A DNA stretch of 64,000 bases, from positions 1,116,001-1,180,000 of the forward strand of contig JAWZYV010016944.1 of NCBI GenBank assembly GCA_038373885.1, given 5' to 3'. The translations under genes and the position numbers were made by a program. How positions within the stretch are numbered: position 1 is the stretch's first letter; each line of letters opens with the position of its first letter. This DNA is from Cheiracanthium punctorium. Lineage: Eukaryota; Arthropoda; Arachnida; Araneae; Cheiracanthiidae. Shown piece by piece: positions 1 through 9,588 of this stretch. The notes below the pieces were generated by a model. That model was not told the origin of the DNA. It searched no databases and worked only from the letters and a program-made list of their open reading frames with translations.

Positions 1-73
1 TGCGGTCTGATAGGTTATTATTCTGTGAAATCCCTATGTTTACTTTAAAATAAATAGTTTTCTATTATTCTAG

Positions 74-159
74 AGCGCGTCTTACTCATCGTGGCTATTG
101 CCTGCAATTGCCCGATAAGTACCAAAATCCAAGGGGAAATCTGCAGCTTTCCGTCCCAG
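74..159 (+). other. Weak candidate internal exon
   Basis: A pyrimidine-rich stretch ending in TAG precedes position 74, and CAG/GTACTC follows at 159/160. The 86-bp segment is richer in G+C than its surroundings and is open in one frame (28 codons beginning ARLTHRGYCLQLPDK). The frame does not join cleanly to the next candidate at 775-862: the spliced frame meets a stop there. I recognise no protein. It may be chance or retrotransposon sequence. Confidence 0.15.
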
Positions 160-774
160 GTACTCTGGTGACGCAACTCAATAATTTTATTCTAACTTGT
201 ATTAATTAAAATTTGATTAGTAAAATTACTGTACTATGTATTTGCCTCGCCTATAGCTGTATGTCCGGTATTTATTTATATGCATATTTTTGTCTTTTCA
301 TGTTGCCCTTCTCTTGCATCCTATGCGTGACATCCGAACAAACGACTCGCCCCTATGGGAATGACTCCCTGCCGGTTTGTTTACCAACAGCAAAAGCCAA
401 ACGACAACACCAGCTGATGCCTTGCTAACTTGTGTTTTACTTTTTATTTTATTTTTATTTTTTTTTTAACATACGTATGTGTGCGCCTGTTATCTTATTG
501 CTTGCTATTATTATCTACATTATTATATTTTGTCCGTCTCTTTTTTTTTTTTTTTTTTTTTTTGTTAACATTCCCTTCATTTTCAGCTTAGCTTTTCTGC
601 AGTGCACAAGGTTACACGGGATATCCCTTTTGATTATATATATATCATGTCATTATTATTATAATTATTATTATTATTACTGTTATGATTAGCTAAATTC
701 AATTGCCTTCCAGGTCGCGTTTTTCTCTTTTCCTATCAGTTTTGTAATTCTTGTGTTCGGTTTTCCTTTCACAG

Positions 775-862
775 AGATTCCAATCCGCTACTCAGCTATT
801 TACGCAATTGAAAATCAAGAATCATGAAAAGCGACCCTCTGGACCTCACAACTCGGCTACTG
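775..862 (+). other. Weak candidate internal exon
   Basis: The acceptor-like string TTTTCCTTTCACAG ends at 774, and a strong donor-like CTG/GTAAGAG starts at 863. The 88 bp between are open in one frame for 29 codons (RFQSATQLFTQLKIKNHEK...). No homologue is recognised. The alternative is that this is the 3' region of the neighbouring minus-strand gypsy remnant and the splice signals are accidental. Confidence 0.2.
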
Positions 863-917
863 GTAAGAGCCCTTTTTTTTTTTTTTTTTTTTTTTGAATC
901 TTTTTTTTTTTTTTTTC

Positions 918-1802
918 TTATGCTTGTGCTGTTTCTCGCCCCTTCCGGGAGCGGTTGCGTAACCAATAACCATAACCAGTGGGGGCGTAACCAGTGGGGG
1001 TTTTTGACTCGTCAGAGTCTGTTTCTTGTGTCTGGGGTTTTACCCGAAAAATGAGGTTTTTATGTACTTTTTTCGATTCTACATGAGGTTTATTCACTTC
1101 TTTAAGTAACAAATTATTATTACGAAATAGTTTCATTACCCTATAAGGGCCGGTAAAAATGGGGTCAAATTTACACTTCTTGTGCATATTTCTCATGTAT
1201 GCCAAATCCCCTATGTGGATTGGAGTATGTTTAGCGGGTTTTTCTAAGTTCTGCGGTTTAGCCGCTTTTTCTTGAAATATCCAGGCCTGTTGTCTGTTAT
1301 TTAAATTCTGCTTAATTAATTTGTCCACAAATATTTGTATTTCCTCCTGGGACCAACTTGATTCGAAAATATTTTGTCCCTGTACGTCAGTTGTATTGTC
1401 CAGGGGTATTTTAATGTCACGACCCAGAAATAGTAACGCCGGCGGGAAATTCGTCGCCCTATGTTTAGAGACGTTGTAATAGAGCTGCGCCCATACACTT
1501 GCATCTTCCCATTCAAAAGTGTTCTCTGCTATGCATCGAATACACTGCTGAAGCGTGCCTTGTGCTCGCTCTACCGTCCCATTCGATTGTGGGTGGTAGA
1601 TCGACGAAAAACGACTCTCTATATTGAGAGATTTTAAAAAACTCCTTAATTCCTTTGATCTAAATTGAGGTCCGTTATCCGATATAATCGTATCTGGAAG
1701 CCCAAAACGAGAAAAATAACTTTGTAAACATTGAACTATTTGATCTGCAGTGATTTTTCTACATGGAAATAATTCTATATACCTTGAGAAACTATCTCGA
1801 GA
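918..1802 (-). pseudogene. Ty3/gypsy-type pol, integrase core and C-terminal domain (5'-truncated)
   Basis: The minus strand is open from about 1802 down to a TAA at 918-920, roughly 294 codons. In order it reads a partial core (SFSRYIELFP), the second catalytic Asp in SDNGPQFRS, and the catalytic Glu in HPQSNGTVERAQ. Thirty-five residues separate Asp and Glu, as expected for DD35E retroviral-type integrases. Near the C-terminus is the GPY/F-like module (PIFTGPYRVMKL). The first catalytic Asp, the zinc-binding HHCC domain and all upstream pol are missing: an in-frame TAG lies at 1803-1805, and sequence beyond about 1830 has no clear pol similarity. It once inserted retrotransposon cDNA in the nucleus. 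It is now a fragment with no visible start and no identified LTRs. Confidence 0.8.
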
Positions 1803-1934
1803 CTATCGGCCGAATATCGGGGCAATAGAGGGATTAGTCCCGTGTCTGGCGTTTTGTTATGCTGGCTTTGTGCCGAACTTTGGGTATTTCGATTCCTAAG
1901 AGACTCTGGCGAATCCTGTCTAACTCTGGGACGA

Positions 1935-1972
<38 letters not shown>

Positions 1973-2339
1973 AAATATTTACAGATACTATTTTACCTAT
2001 TTTAACACTATATATTCCGTTACCTTATACATATACAAAATGCACTTTGACACTTTCAACATACACATAAATGAAAAATATTGTACATGAATACATACAT
2101 ATTAAGCAAATACTAATTCAATTGTTCAGTTCTACTGATTGTTGCATAATATTCCATCAATAAAATATTTATTTATTTATTTTATTTATTTACTTAATTT
2201 TATTTAATTTAATTTTTCTATATGTCAATACGTTGTAATGACTACAAACTATCTTATTCACAACATTCTTTCTATTAGAGAAATTAATTGTTTTAACAAA
2301 AATACCTTCTTTGTCACCTTTAAAATCAAAGTTCTTTCG
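1803..2339. other. AT-rich spacer with a long T tract
   Basis: It holds a run of T at about 1929-1966 and TTTA/TTTAA simple repeats around 2160-2215. No gene is seen. A short block at 1830-1928 with more G+C may be further gypsy sequence, but it reads with stops. Confidence 0.5.
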
Positions 2340-2363
2340 TATATATATATATATATATATATA
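2340..2363. repeat. (TA)n microsatellite, target of the LTR element
   Basis: An AT dinucleotide run directly precedes the TG of the 5' LTR at 2364 and resumes directly after the CA of the 3' LTR at 5155. The LTR element therefore inserted into a TA microsatellite. The target duplication is compatible with 4 bp (TATA) but cannot be measured inside a repeat. Confidence 0.85.
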
Positions 2364-2620
2364 TGTAATGTATAAAAAGGTAATTTGGGTTTTACTAGTT
2401 TGGGTATTGTTCAAGCGGGTACTTTCACTGTAAGTTTTACTTTCCTGTCATACTTGCCACGCGCGCTTTGGAGCTATGTTTTATTTATTTTGTTATTTAT
2501 CAGACATCAGGCCGTCGATTCTGAGTTCTTTAGATGTACACGTGTCCTCACGCCCTCTTAGCCCCGGATGGCGGTCATGTTGGTAAATGTGTGTGGTTCG
2601 ATCAGAGATAAGAGAGAGGA
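2364..2620 (+). repeat. 5' LTR (truncated at its 3' side)
   Basis: It is 257 bp and collinear without indels with 4675-4931. The TG start abuts the TA microsatellite. Beyond 2620 the 3' LTR continues AGGAGTTGTG while this copy continues TTCGACTTGCC, marking the deletion joint. It lacks the LTR segment that in the 3' copy carries the AATAAA signal. Confidence 0.88.
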
Positions 2621-3527
2621 TTCGACTTGCCAATTTAACAAAAAACCTAAACAGAAGAAATTTGGTTTGTTACAGGCTGTACCTGCTACTGATAAACCCT
2701 TTGAATGTCTTTCGATTGATACTGTAGGAGGTTTCAACTATTACAATTCAACAAAAAAATATCTACATCTAATAATTGACCATGCTACAAGATATGTTTG
2801 GGCCTTTCCTTCGAAAAGTGTCACTACTGAAACCTATGTAAACTGTCTAAAACAAATATTCAACATTCAAGTACCTCAAAAGATACTTAGTGATAGAAAT
2901 GCAGCTTTTACTGCTTCGCGTTTTAAAAAATTCCTTAAGAACTACAATACTAAACAACTATTAACTTCAGCTCATCATCCACAGACAAATGGAAAAGTAG
3001 AGAGGGTAAATCAATCCATAGTTACTAGATTAAAATGTAAAGTTAACTCTTCACCTTCTAAAATTCCTTGGACTAAGTTACTAGAGCAGGTTATTAGTGA
3101 ATATAATAACACACCTCATTCAGTAACGAAGTTTACACCTATGTATTTAATGTTTGGAAAATTGCCATATGACTCACCTATTTCGGAAAATACCTATCCT
3201 CCTGTTGATGAAGCTCGAAAATTAGCAAAAGAAAGGACAATAGAATTTCATAATAAAAATAAAATTAGATATGACAATAAATTCATAGAAGCTAATTTCG
3301 AACCAGGAGATCTTGTAATTTATGAAGAATTTAACTACCCAAATACACGTAAATTATCTCCTACTTTTTCAGGTCCTTATTCAATTGTAAACAAATGTTC
3401 TTCAGTTACATTCGAAATTGATAAACCTAATTACCATACTAAGAAACCTACGGAAATAGTTCACTCTTCTAAATTAAGACCTTATTATCCTCCTGACAAA
3501 TTAAAGCTAGCCCACGAAGGTGATTAA
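2568..3527 (+). CDS. Gypsy integrase, fused in frame to an LTR-encoded leader
   Basis: The 319-codon frame runs from ATG 2568 to a TAA after 3527. Residues 1-17 are translated from the LTR and residue 18 spans the deletion joint. From residue 19 the product is gypsy integrase. Only the last Cys-containing part of the HHCC zinc finger remains (TCQFNKKPKQ). The catalytic core has Asp51 (SIDTVGG), Asp109 (LSDRNAAF) and Glu145 (NGKVERVNQ), with 35 residues between the last two (DD35E). The C-terminal module shows GDLVIY and FSGPYSIV (GPY at 269-271). No stop or frameshift breaks it, unlike most coding relics here, which fits the near-identical LTRs. The joined protein lacks the zinc finger used in tetramer assembly, so activity is doubtful. 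Whether the LTR promoter expresses it is unknown. Confidence 0.85.
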   Translation: MAVMLVNVCGSIRDKREDSTCQFNKKPKQKKFGLLQAVPATDKPFECLSIDTVGGFNYYNSTKKYLHLIIDHATRYVWAFPSKSVTTETYVNCLKQIFNIQVPQKILSDRNAAFTASRFKKFLKNYNTKQLLTSAHHPQTNGKVERVNQSIVTRLKCKVNSSPSKIPWTKLLEQVISEYNNTPHSVTKFTPMYLMFGKLPYDSPISENTYPPVDEARKLAKERTIEFHNKNKIRYDNKFIEANFEPGDLVIYEEFNYPNTRKLSPTFSGPYSIVNKCSSVTFEIDKPNYHTKKPTEIVHSSKLRPYYPPDKLKLAHEGD

Positions 3528-4674
3528 ATTTAATTAACAATAGTTGATCCTTAAAAAAAAAAAAATAAAAAAAAATAAAAAAAAAATGGAAAAAAAAAAT
3601 AGAAAAAAAAAAAAAAAAATGTATTCAAAATTTCTAAGTATTGAGTTTGGAACCCTGAATACTCGACATAAGTCTATCGTCTATCCTTTTTTCTTTTATG
3701 CTTCTACCAACCTTTCTCTGTCACCCGCTTCTCTTAGTCATTGAAGAAGTCCCCAAGTCCGAGTGTGTGCGGTGTAAGTAAAACTGCACCTTTTTTCTTT
3801 GTATATTTTATAGATATTATGCAAACAATAAATGAAGCTAGACTTAACTAGGCTGGGACTTCCTCTCAATAATTCCCCAGTTTTTCCCAACTGTCTATTG
3901 AGTCATTTCTTCCCCTTTTTTGGAAGCTATGAGGCAATGGCTAAGTGTTCTCTTTCGTAGTTGACAACTGTCTTCCTTTTTCGGGATCATGTGAACAAAT
4001 TTTTGTTGTCATACTATGGAGAGTTTAAAGTTTGGGCAAACTTAAAATGCCTACAAGTGGTATTTACTATACCCCATACCTGTGTGACGGTACTTCTGTT
4101 TCACAGCTATGGTCTTCGAAATTTTCTACACACTACGCACATTTTTACATTTTTTTTTTACATTGCCTTTACACTAAATAAATTTACTCCATTTTGCCAA
4201 CTGCATTTTGCCAACCATTTTGCCAAGTTATTTTCATTCCATTCACTTTATGCCATGCAAGCCAAAGCCATAAGTATTTGCCAAAGAAAATGAATGTCAG
4301 CCATGTTTATTCCATTTTGTTGAATTATAGTACTATATTGTTGTACAGTATTATTGTATCCCACCTAGGTTGTAAATATTTTACTTGTGATGTTTTGAAA
4401 AAATTTATGCGCACTCATTGTTTTATTTTTATTGTAAGATTTTCGTACTATTGCATCATTATGTTTTGTCAAATTTTAGAAACTGCATCCTGCCTCTCAA
4501 GTATTGTACAACATAACTCCAGAATTCTAGCCAGAAAAATTTAAGGTGTCTAAACTTGAAAATTAGATTAGTTCGCAGTTTTAAGATTAGGATGCAAGGA
4601 CGTCTGACTCGCAAGTGAGAGACTGGCCACCTCAATGATATTGCTCGTCAAACTTCTTTTGCCGGGGGGGATAT
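3528..4674 (+). other. 3' non-coding internal region of the LTR element, with A-rich tract and G-run
   Basis: After the integrase stop comes an A-rich tract (about 3553-3620), then sequence with only short frames (3961-4293 and 4194-4544) that look like chance frames. No envelope gene is recognised. The last bases before the 3' LTR, GCCGGGGGGGATAT (4661-4674), have the position and purine bias of a polypurine tract priming plus-strand DNA synthesis. Confidence 0.6.
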
Positions 4675-5154
4675 TGTAATGTATAAAAAGGTAATTTGGG
4701 TTTTACTAGTTTGGGTATTGTTCAAGCGGGTACTTTCACTGTAAGTTTTACTTTCCTGTCATACTTGCCACGCGCGCTCTGGAGCTATGTTTTATTTATT
4801 TTGTTATTTATCAGACATCAGGCCGTCGATTCTGAGTTCTTTAGATGTACACGTGTCCTCACGCCCTCTTAGCCCCGGATGGCGGTCATGTTGGTAAATG
4901 TGTGTGGTTCGATCAGAGATAAGAGAGAGGAGGAGTTGTGTCTTCGCAGACCACGTGGGGTGGTAAGCGTAAATACTCCCGCACATCGAAAATCGGGGGA
5001 CTTCTGCCACTGGAACTGCTTCATGAGTCCACGCTGATTCTTGTACCCGTCTCCCCTCCCCTCTTCTCATTCTAAATTGTAACTTAATTGTAATGTTCAA
5101 TAAACCATATTACCTGCCTTAACTCTGAAGCCTACTTGAAATATCTGATGTCTC

Positions 5155-5155
<1 letters not shown>
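4675..5155 (+). repeat. 3' LTR (complete, 481 bp)
   Basis: It begins TGTAATGTATAAAAAGG after the G-run and ends CTGATGTCTCA before the resumed TA repeat, giving TG...CA termini. TATAAAA lies at 4680-4686. An AATAAA polyadenylation signal lies near 5099-5104, followed by about 50 bp of U5-like sequence. The first 257 bp match the truncated 5' LTR. Confidence 0.85.
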
Positions 5156-5186
<31 letters not shown>

Positions 5187-5789
5187 GCAGCAGTATATTT
5201 ACACTTACAAAACACAAATAAAATATTCAAAGAATATCAATGCATGGTTTTTTTTTTTTTTGAAACTGAGAAACAAGATAGTAACTTTGTTATTATGATG
5301 CACAATTTCTCTCCCAGACTTTGTTTTATTTTTGAAAAATCTACTATATATATTTATTATTATTATTATCATTAATTTAACTATCATTTGAGTTACTAGG
5401 AGTACATAAAATTGCCTTTTTCTACGGCACCATTATGTGGTGGATTAATTTTGTTATGGTTAAAATTTGATGAAAACTAAAGCCTAAGATGATCGTACAG
5501 TGGTATTATGCCGCGCATAACCTGCCTGGCAAGTACTCCTAGGATTACGCTGAAAAAATGAAAAATGATAGACATACACCAAAACTAAAAAAACTAAAGA
5601 CTCTATGAATTGCAAATAAATTCCATTTATTCTTAGTCATTCCACTAATATTAATTAAAAGACGATATTGACATAATTTTAAACTCAAACATGTCTGGGG
5701 GAGATGTGGTTTTGGAGGATAAGGGGTATCCACAAAAGGTTTGAAACACAAATAATAAATAAATTACTTGGGATATTCACCATTATGAT
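5156..5789. other. Low-complexity AT-rich flank
   Basis: It contains TA and poly-T (5156-5186), a T run near 5249-5262 and an ATT repeat at 5355-5371. No gene is seen. The frames at 5136-5387 are low-complexity artefacts. Confidence 0.5.
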
Positions 5790-6320
5790 GAGGTAGCCAT
5801 CTTTACACAGGACACGATCGACGCGTGCACTATTGGAACCGCTTTCTTTCTCTTAAGCCATCATCAAGCCACCGATTCCATGTTTCTTTTGAACACAACT
5901 CGATCATATTGATTCGAAGCACACACTGATTTTTTAAGCCCGTTCACACCTTTACCAAACTCTCTTCTGCTTCTTCTTTTTTTTTTTTTAGCACACTCGT
6001 TCTGTCGTCTTTTTTTCTTCTCTCACGGGGCTGTTTCCTTTTTTCTTACCCCCTCTTACATCATTGGTTGGAGTTTCTGATTTGTTCGTATCGGGGAATT
6101 AATGCATCCTCTCGTCGAATCCCAGACATGTAGGTGGGTCATCGGGGAATATACCCCGCCAAATTTGCATATCATTTTCGGCCATAAATATTTTCGGCCA
6201 TAAATATTTTAACGTTGACAGTTCATTGTGCTATAGTGTCCAGACTGTCCATTGCCTGGCGCCTCTTCTAATTTACGGTCCACTTGTGTGGTCTTCCCAT
6301 GGGAACCGTCTCAAAATTAT
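5790..6320. other. GC-richer block without a reading frame; promoter, 5' exon or LTR candidate
   Basis: Compared with its neighbours this block has more G+C, long pyrimidine tracts on the plus strand (5970-6060), and a tandemly repeated 15-16-bp motif ATTTTCGGCCATAAAT at 6174-6206. On the minus strand it is purine-rich and could be a transcribed leader. I cannot assign TG/CA termini or a second copy, so calling it an LTR is only a guess. Confidence 0.25.
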
Positions 6321-6419
6321 ATTTTACTGCTGTTTCACTTCACCACAATCCCACTATGTATAATTAAATAATGATCTAACGACGACTGCATGCTCCTTCA
6401 AAAGTTGCGCCAAAAGTCA

Positions 6420-6600
6420 CCAATATTGGCGACATTTTTGAAAAATCGCCAAATAGGGTGCGAATTTTGTTTTCGAAAAATGAACCGTAGCTTAGCGATA
6501 TTTTCATTATTTGGCGGAAACTCAAAAATATGCCTAATGTGATAATATTAAGCTAGGACGATTTTAATGGGAATTTTGAAAATTCGTTACTCGCTCTCGA
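6420..6600 (+). repeat. Dispersed repeat family A (diverged copy)
   Basis: The segment TAGCTTAGCGATATTTTC and what follows align by eye with TAGCTTGGCGATATCTTC in the tandem units at 56.8 and 57.4 kb, including a later GATTTTAAT string. Other copies are at 35.2 and 37.4 kb on the minus strand. The copy is decayed and has no open frame. Confidence 0.4.
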
Positions 6601-6639
6601 ATCAACTGATTTAGTGCGTTGGGTTGCATTAAGACAAAG

Positions 6640-6716
6640 CTAGGCAAGGGCTATCTGCCTAGGAGAGGGGTTGCATTGGTCGAAGGAATTTTTAAGGGCT
6701 TCTAACGCATTAACCG
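6640..6716 (-). repeat. 3' fragment of SINE type 1
   Basis: GCTATCTGCCTAGGAG, then a G-rich stretch and GGGCTTCTAACGCAT, match the reverse complement of the tail of the SINE at 21400-21610 (AGAACCCC ... GGCAGATAGC). The tRNA-related head is absent, so this is a truncated copy. Confidence 0.5.
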
Positions 6717-6829
6717 ATTTATACACAACAAAATTGCAAACATTGATTTTTTAGCCTGTGCAACATTCATTTTAGACTGCTAACCCTTAAAAGTAGAAAT
6801 TTCTCGTTCTCCGTGTTCGTGCGATACCG

Positions 6830-7465
6830 TTATGATGTATAAGAGGAATATCTATTTATATTTTCATCTTTCCAACAAGACTGAGTTGTATATGATTTTG
6901 ATTTTTCTGTCCATTCTTCTGCCCAACGGTCCATGCGCTAACTGCCGTAAATATACACTGATTAGTACGAAAATTGTATATGTTGTACAGTGCAATGTAC
7001 CCTATTGAAAGTGATGTATGTAGAATTTATAATACTTTTATAAGAGCCAAAAGAAAAAAACTTCAATACATCACGCTTGGTCCGTTATTCTTGAAAGCGT
7101 ATTTTATAGATATCTGTTTTTTAACAAAAGCAAAGTTGACTTATTAAGGCTCATAAAATAATGATATCCATTGAAGATAGTGTTTGTGTTAGTAGTAGTT
7201 CTTCTACAGAAATACTCAAAAGAACTCCATTGCGTTACGATGTATAGCAGTTGAGAGACATTAATCTATTTCAAGCTCATAACAATAGGTATAAAAATGT
7301 TTATAACAGTATCTCCGAAATATCGCCAGTTAAAGGACAATAAATCGCCAAATCTGGCGCAAAAATACTGTTGTGTTCGAAAGCGTTTTATAATCGATGT
7401 GTTTGGCATGATTTATCTTTCTTGTTTTACTATCAGAGCGGTGAAATTCAATCATTTGGCTTTTG
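6830..7465 (+). repeat. Dispersed repeat family B, copy 1
   Basis: It is collinear with 44205-45020: CCAACAAG near the start, CCCTATTGAAA(G)TG.TGTATGTAGAA in the middle, and CGCCAAAT(C/T)TGGCGCAAAA with GATTTATCTTTCTT near the end. No coding sequence is recognised. It is an old interspersed repeat of unknown class. Confidence 0.6.
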
Positions 7466-7511
7466 TTTCGAGAAAATGTGATTTTAAAGTGTGATGACAA
7501 CGTGATGTACT

Positions 7512-8410
7512 GGAATCGGTGGATTGGAGTATTATTGGGAGGTTTTTATCTGGGCAAACAGGAACGAGTGTATCGGACGCTGTTTGCGACTGGAAAGAAG
7601 TGGGTGTCATTTTGAAGATAGTGAAACCGATTCCCAGAAACAGGCAGTGCTAGACGTCAACAAAATTTAGTTTGTCCACATGCTTCCACAGCAAATAATG
7701 GCCGGTACTGTTAACAACTCATCGATACAGAACATCCGATGCTACTCAACTGCAAAGGCAGTTGCTTTTGGCAACAGGACGAAGAGTCTCAAGCCGAACA
7801 ATCCGAAATAGGCTAATAGTTGCGGGGGGGGGGGTATCTATACATGTAGGTCAATGGTGTACAGTCCTTTCACTGCAAGGCACTCTGGAACGTCGAGATA
7901 GGATGCAAAGTGTTTAGAGGGCTGTTTACTGACGAGACCCGATTACGTTTAGAGTGTTACAAGAAACGTGTTTTGGAATGGCGAGAAGGGGGCACTCGAA
8001 ATAACCCCATATTCGTCCAACAAAGATCACATTACAGACGAGATAGTTTAATAGTATGTACTGGAATCTGCACAGGTGGACGTACGGGCGTGCATATGAT
8101 TCTGGATGCAAATTTGACGGCTTAAAGGTATGCAGACGTCTTTCTGTGGCCTCATGTCGTATCTTACATTGCAGCCATTGGTGATTTCTTTCTTTTAATA
8201 CATGATAACGCTTAACCTCATACATCATGTCTTGTGGATAACATTATTGAATCTGAAACAATACAGCGTATAGAGTGGCCAGCATTTTTAAGCTAAATCC
8301 GATCAAGCATGTTTGGGACACGCACGGGCTATGCATTTCTTCGACTCCTCCTTTTACTGTCCAAGATTAAAGATCACACTTCTTCAAGACGCATCCATGA
8401 AAAACAGGTG
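7512..8410 (+). pseudogene. Tc1-like transposase relic
   Basis: Scattered over three frames are blocks of a Tc1-type (DD34E) transposase: an N-terminal part resembling QLLLATGRRVSSRTIRNRL; the first catalytic region as GLFTDETRLRLE; then EGGTRNNPIFVQQRSHYRRD, GICTGGRTGVHMILDANLTA, a decayed LLIHDNA (second Asp) and IEWPAFLS (before the third acidic site). Stops and frameshifts are frequent (a stop follows LDANLTA) and a G run interrupts it near 7825. The longest uninterrupted piece is 7910-8125. No TIRs were found. It is a different Tc1 lineage from the intact element at 17-18.6 kb. Confidence 0.75.
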
Positions 8411-9399
8411 TGAGGCAGTCTCAGAAATTCGGGGGACAACAGGCCATACTGAACAGTTGTATCATTTAAAAACAATAAGCTTTTATCGGTTATCATGTAA
8501 CCAGATTGTTGCCTTGAAGCATCATTTCATGTTCCTTCTACCATTCCAAAGAATTAAAGCTCCCGTGCATTTTTTTTTTTGTGTGTGTGTGTGCCAGCAT
8601 TGAGTTTTGTTACATACATATTCTCCGTTCTATGCTCACGCATTGTTATCGCACGTTTTTTTAACTTCTATTGCTTGTTCCCCTAATTTTTGTAACGTAT
8701 AAATTAAATCCACGTTTAACACTTTGCGGTCTGACATCCTACTACTAATAGTGCAGATCTCTATACATTTGCACTGCAAATCCTTTTTTATTCTCAGATA
8801 AAATAACTTGTAAGAATGATTTAAATAATATATTGTGTCTTGGTATAACTGTGGTCGTTATAAGAAACCTATCCCAATATAAGCTTAAATGTTACTTAAA
8901 GGAATGTGCACGAGATTGTGATTATTGAGAACAACAAATTTCTTACAGTTATGTTTTCTATGGAAATTTTTCGGAATTTTTCAGTGATAACATCCAAGTT
9001 TTTCCTTCCAAAGTTGATCAACGTACATGGAAAAACCCAACTGGCATTGGAACATCTATGACGAAAATTGCTGGCTTAAAGCATTTGCTATAAAGAGAAA
9101 GGTAACTGATTAAACACATCACACAGAGGAGCTGCACAGCAAATTCACGGTCAGCAAAATTTACGGGAGTAGACTGCAGAAATGTTAAAATAATAGTGGG
9201 GAACAATGAAAGCTGTAATTTCCATTTTTAAAACTCTCCTTCATCTGTGCTGTGAATATTAATTTTAAAATACTAGTAACAGCTGATTTCTAGTAATCTT
9301 ACTACTACACTGCTCACGCTAATTTTTTGTGGTATAATATAAAATATTGTGTGCAAAGATCTCTGTCATTTTGTGTGCCATGGCAAGCACACACAGTGG
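8411..9399. other. No gene or repeat recognised
   Basis: AT-rich sequence with a T run and short GT repeat at 8572-8593. I see no coding region with family similarity. Confidence 0.5.
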
Positions 9400-9588
9400 C
9401 ATCTTCCTAGGAGGGTTCCTTGGGCGGTGAACTTTTTAAGGGATTCTAACACGTATTCATGATCCATCTGGAGAAAACCGCGCAAAAGATAGTTAGATGG
9501 GCAGCCACGCGATAGGCCTGAACCCGGGCCCTTTACACTTCAGTCATCTACCACGTTCGGTGTCTTATCCATTTGGCCATGTTAAGGT
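9400..9588 (-). repeat. SINE type 1 (tRNA-derived)
   Basis: On the minus strand it begins ACATGGCCAAATGGATAAG, an A-box-like tRNA segment, followed about 45 bp later by a B-box-like GGGTTCAGGCC, then GGCTGCCCATCTAAC and GAATACGTGTTAGAATCCC. The same order occurs at 21400-21610. Such elements are transcribed by RNA polymerase III from the internal boxes and moved by LINE enzymes. Confidence 0.7.

Larger units (their letters stand above)
1..917. other. T-rich non-coding region, possibly the 3' part of the adjacent gypsy remnant
   Basis: No long credible reading frame is visible. Long T runs (around 541-563, 873-895 and 901-916) lie just left of the stop codon of the minus-strand integrase at 918. 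Read on the minus strand this is an A-rich tract directly after pol, as also seen after the integrase of the second gypsy element in this window (3528-3620). I infer that part of this stretch is the 3' non-coding end of that old retrotransposon. I could not find its LTR edges. Confidence 0.35.
2364..5155 (+). mobile_element. Ty3/gypsy-type LTR retrotransposon, internally deleted
   Basis: Two direct repeats starting TGTAATGTATAAAAAGG (2364 and 4675) are the LTRs. They match over 257 bp with one difference seen by eye (CGCGCTTTGG against CGCGCTCTGG), so insertion or the last template switch was recent. The 5' LTR stops matching at 2620, where it runs straight into integrase sequence. The rest of the 5' LTR, the primer-binding site, gag, protease, reverse transcriptase, RNase H and the integrase zinc finger are missing. 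Integrase, a 3' non-coding region, a G-run resembling a polypurine tract before 4675, and the full 481-bp 3' LTR remain. It could move only if enzymes were supplied in trans, and without a primer-binding site it is probably immobile. Confidence 0.85.

Noticed and set aside
432..692. 86-codon frame rich in Phe, Tyr and Ile
   Set aside because: It is translated from poly-T and ATT repeats, has no motif and is not a credible protein.
4804..5100. 98-codon minus-strand frame
   Set aside because: It lies entirely inside the 3' LTR and its plus-strand copy is explained by that element.
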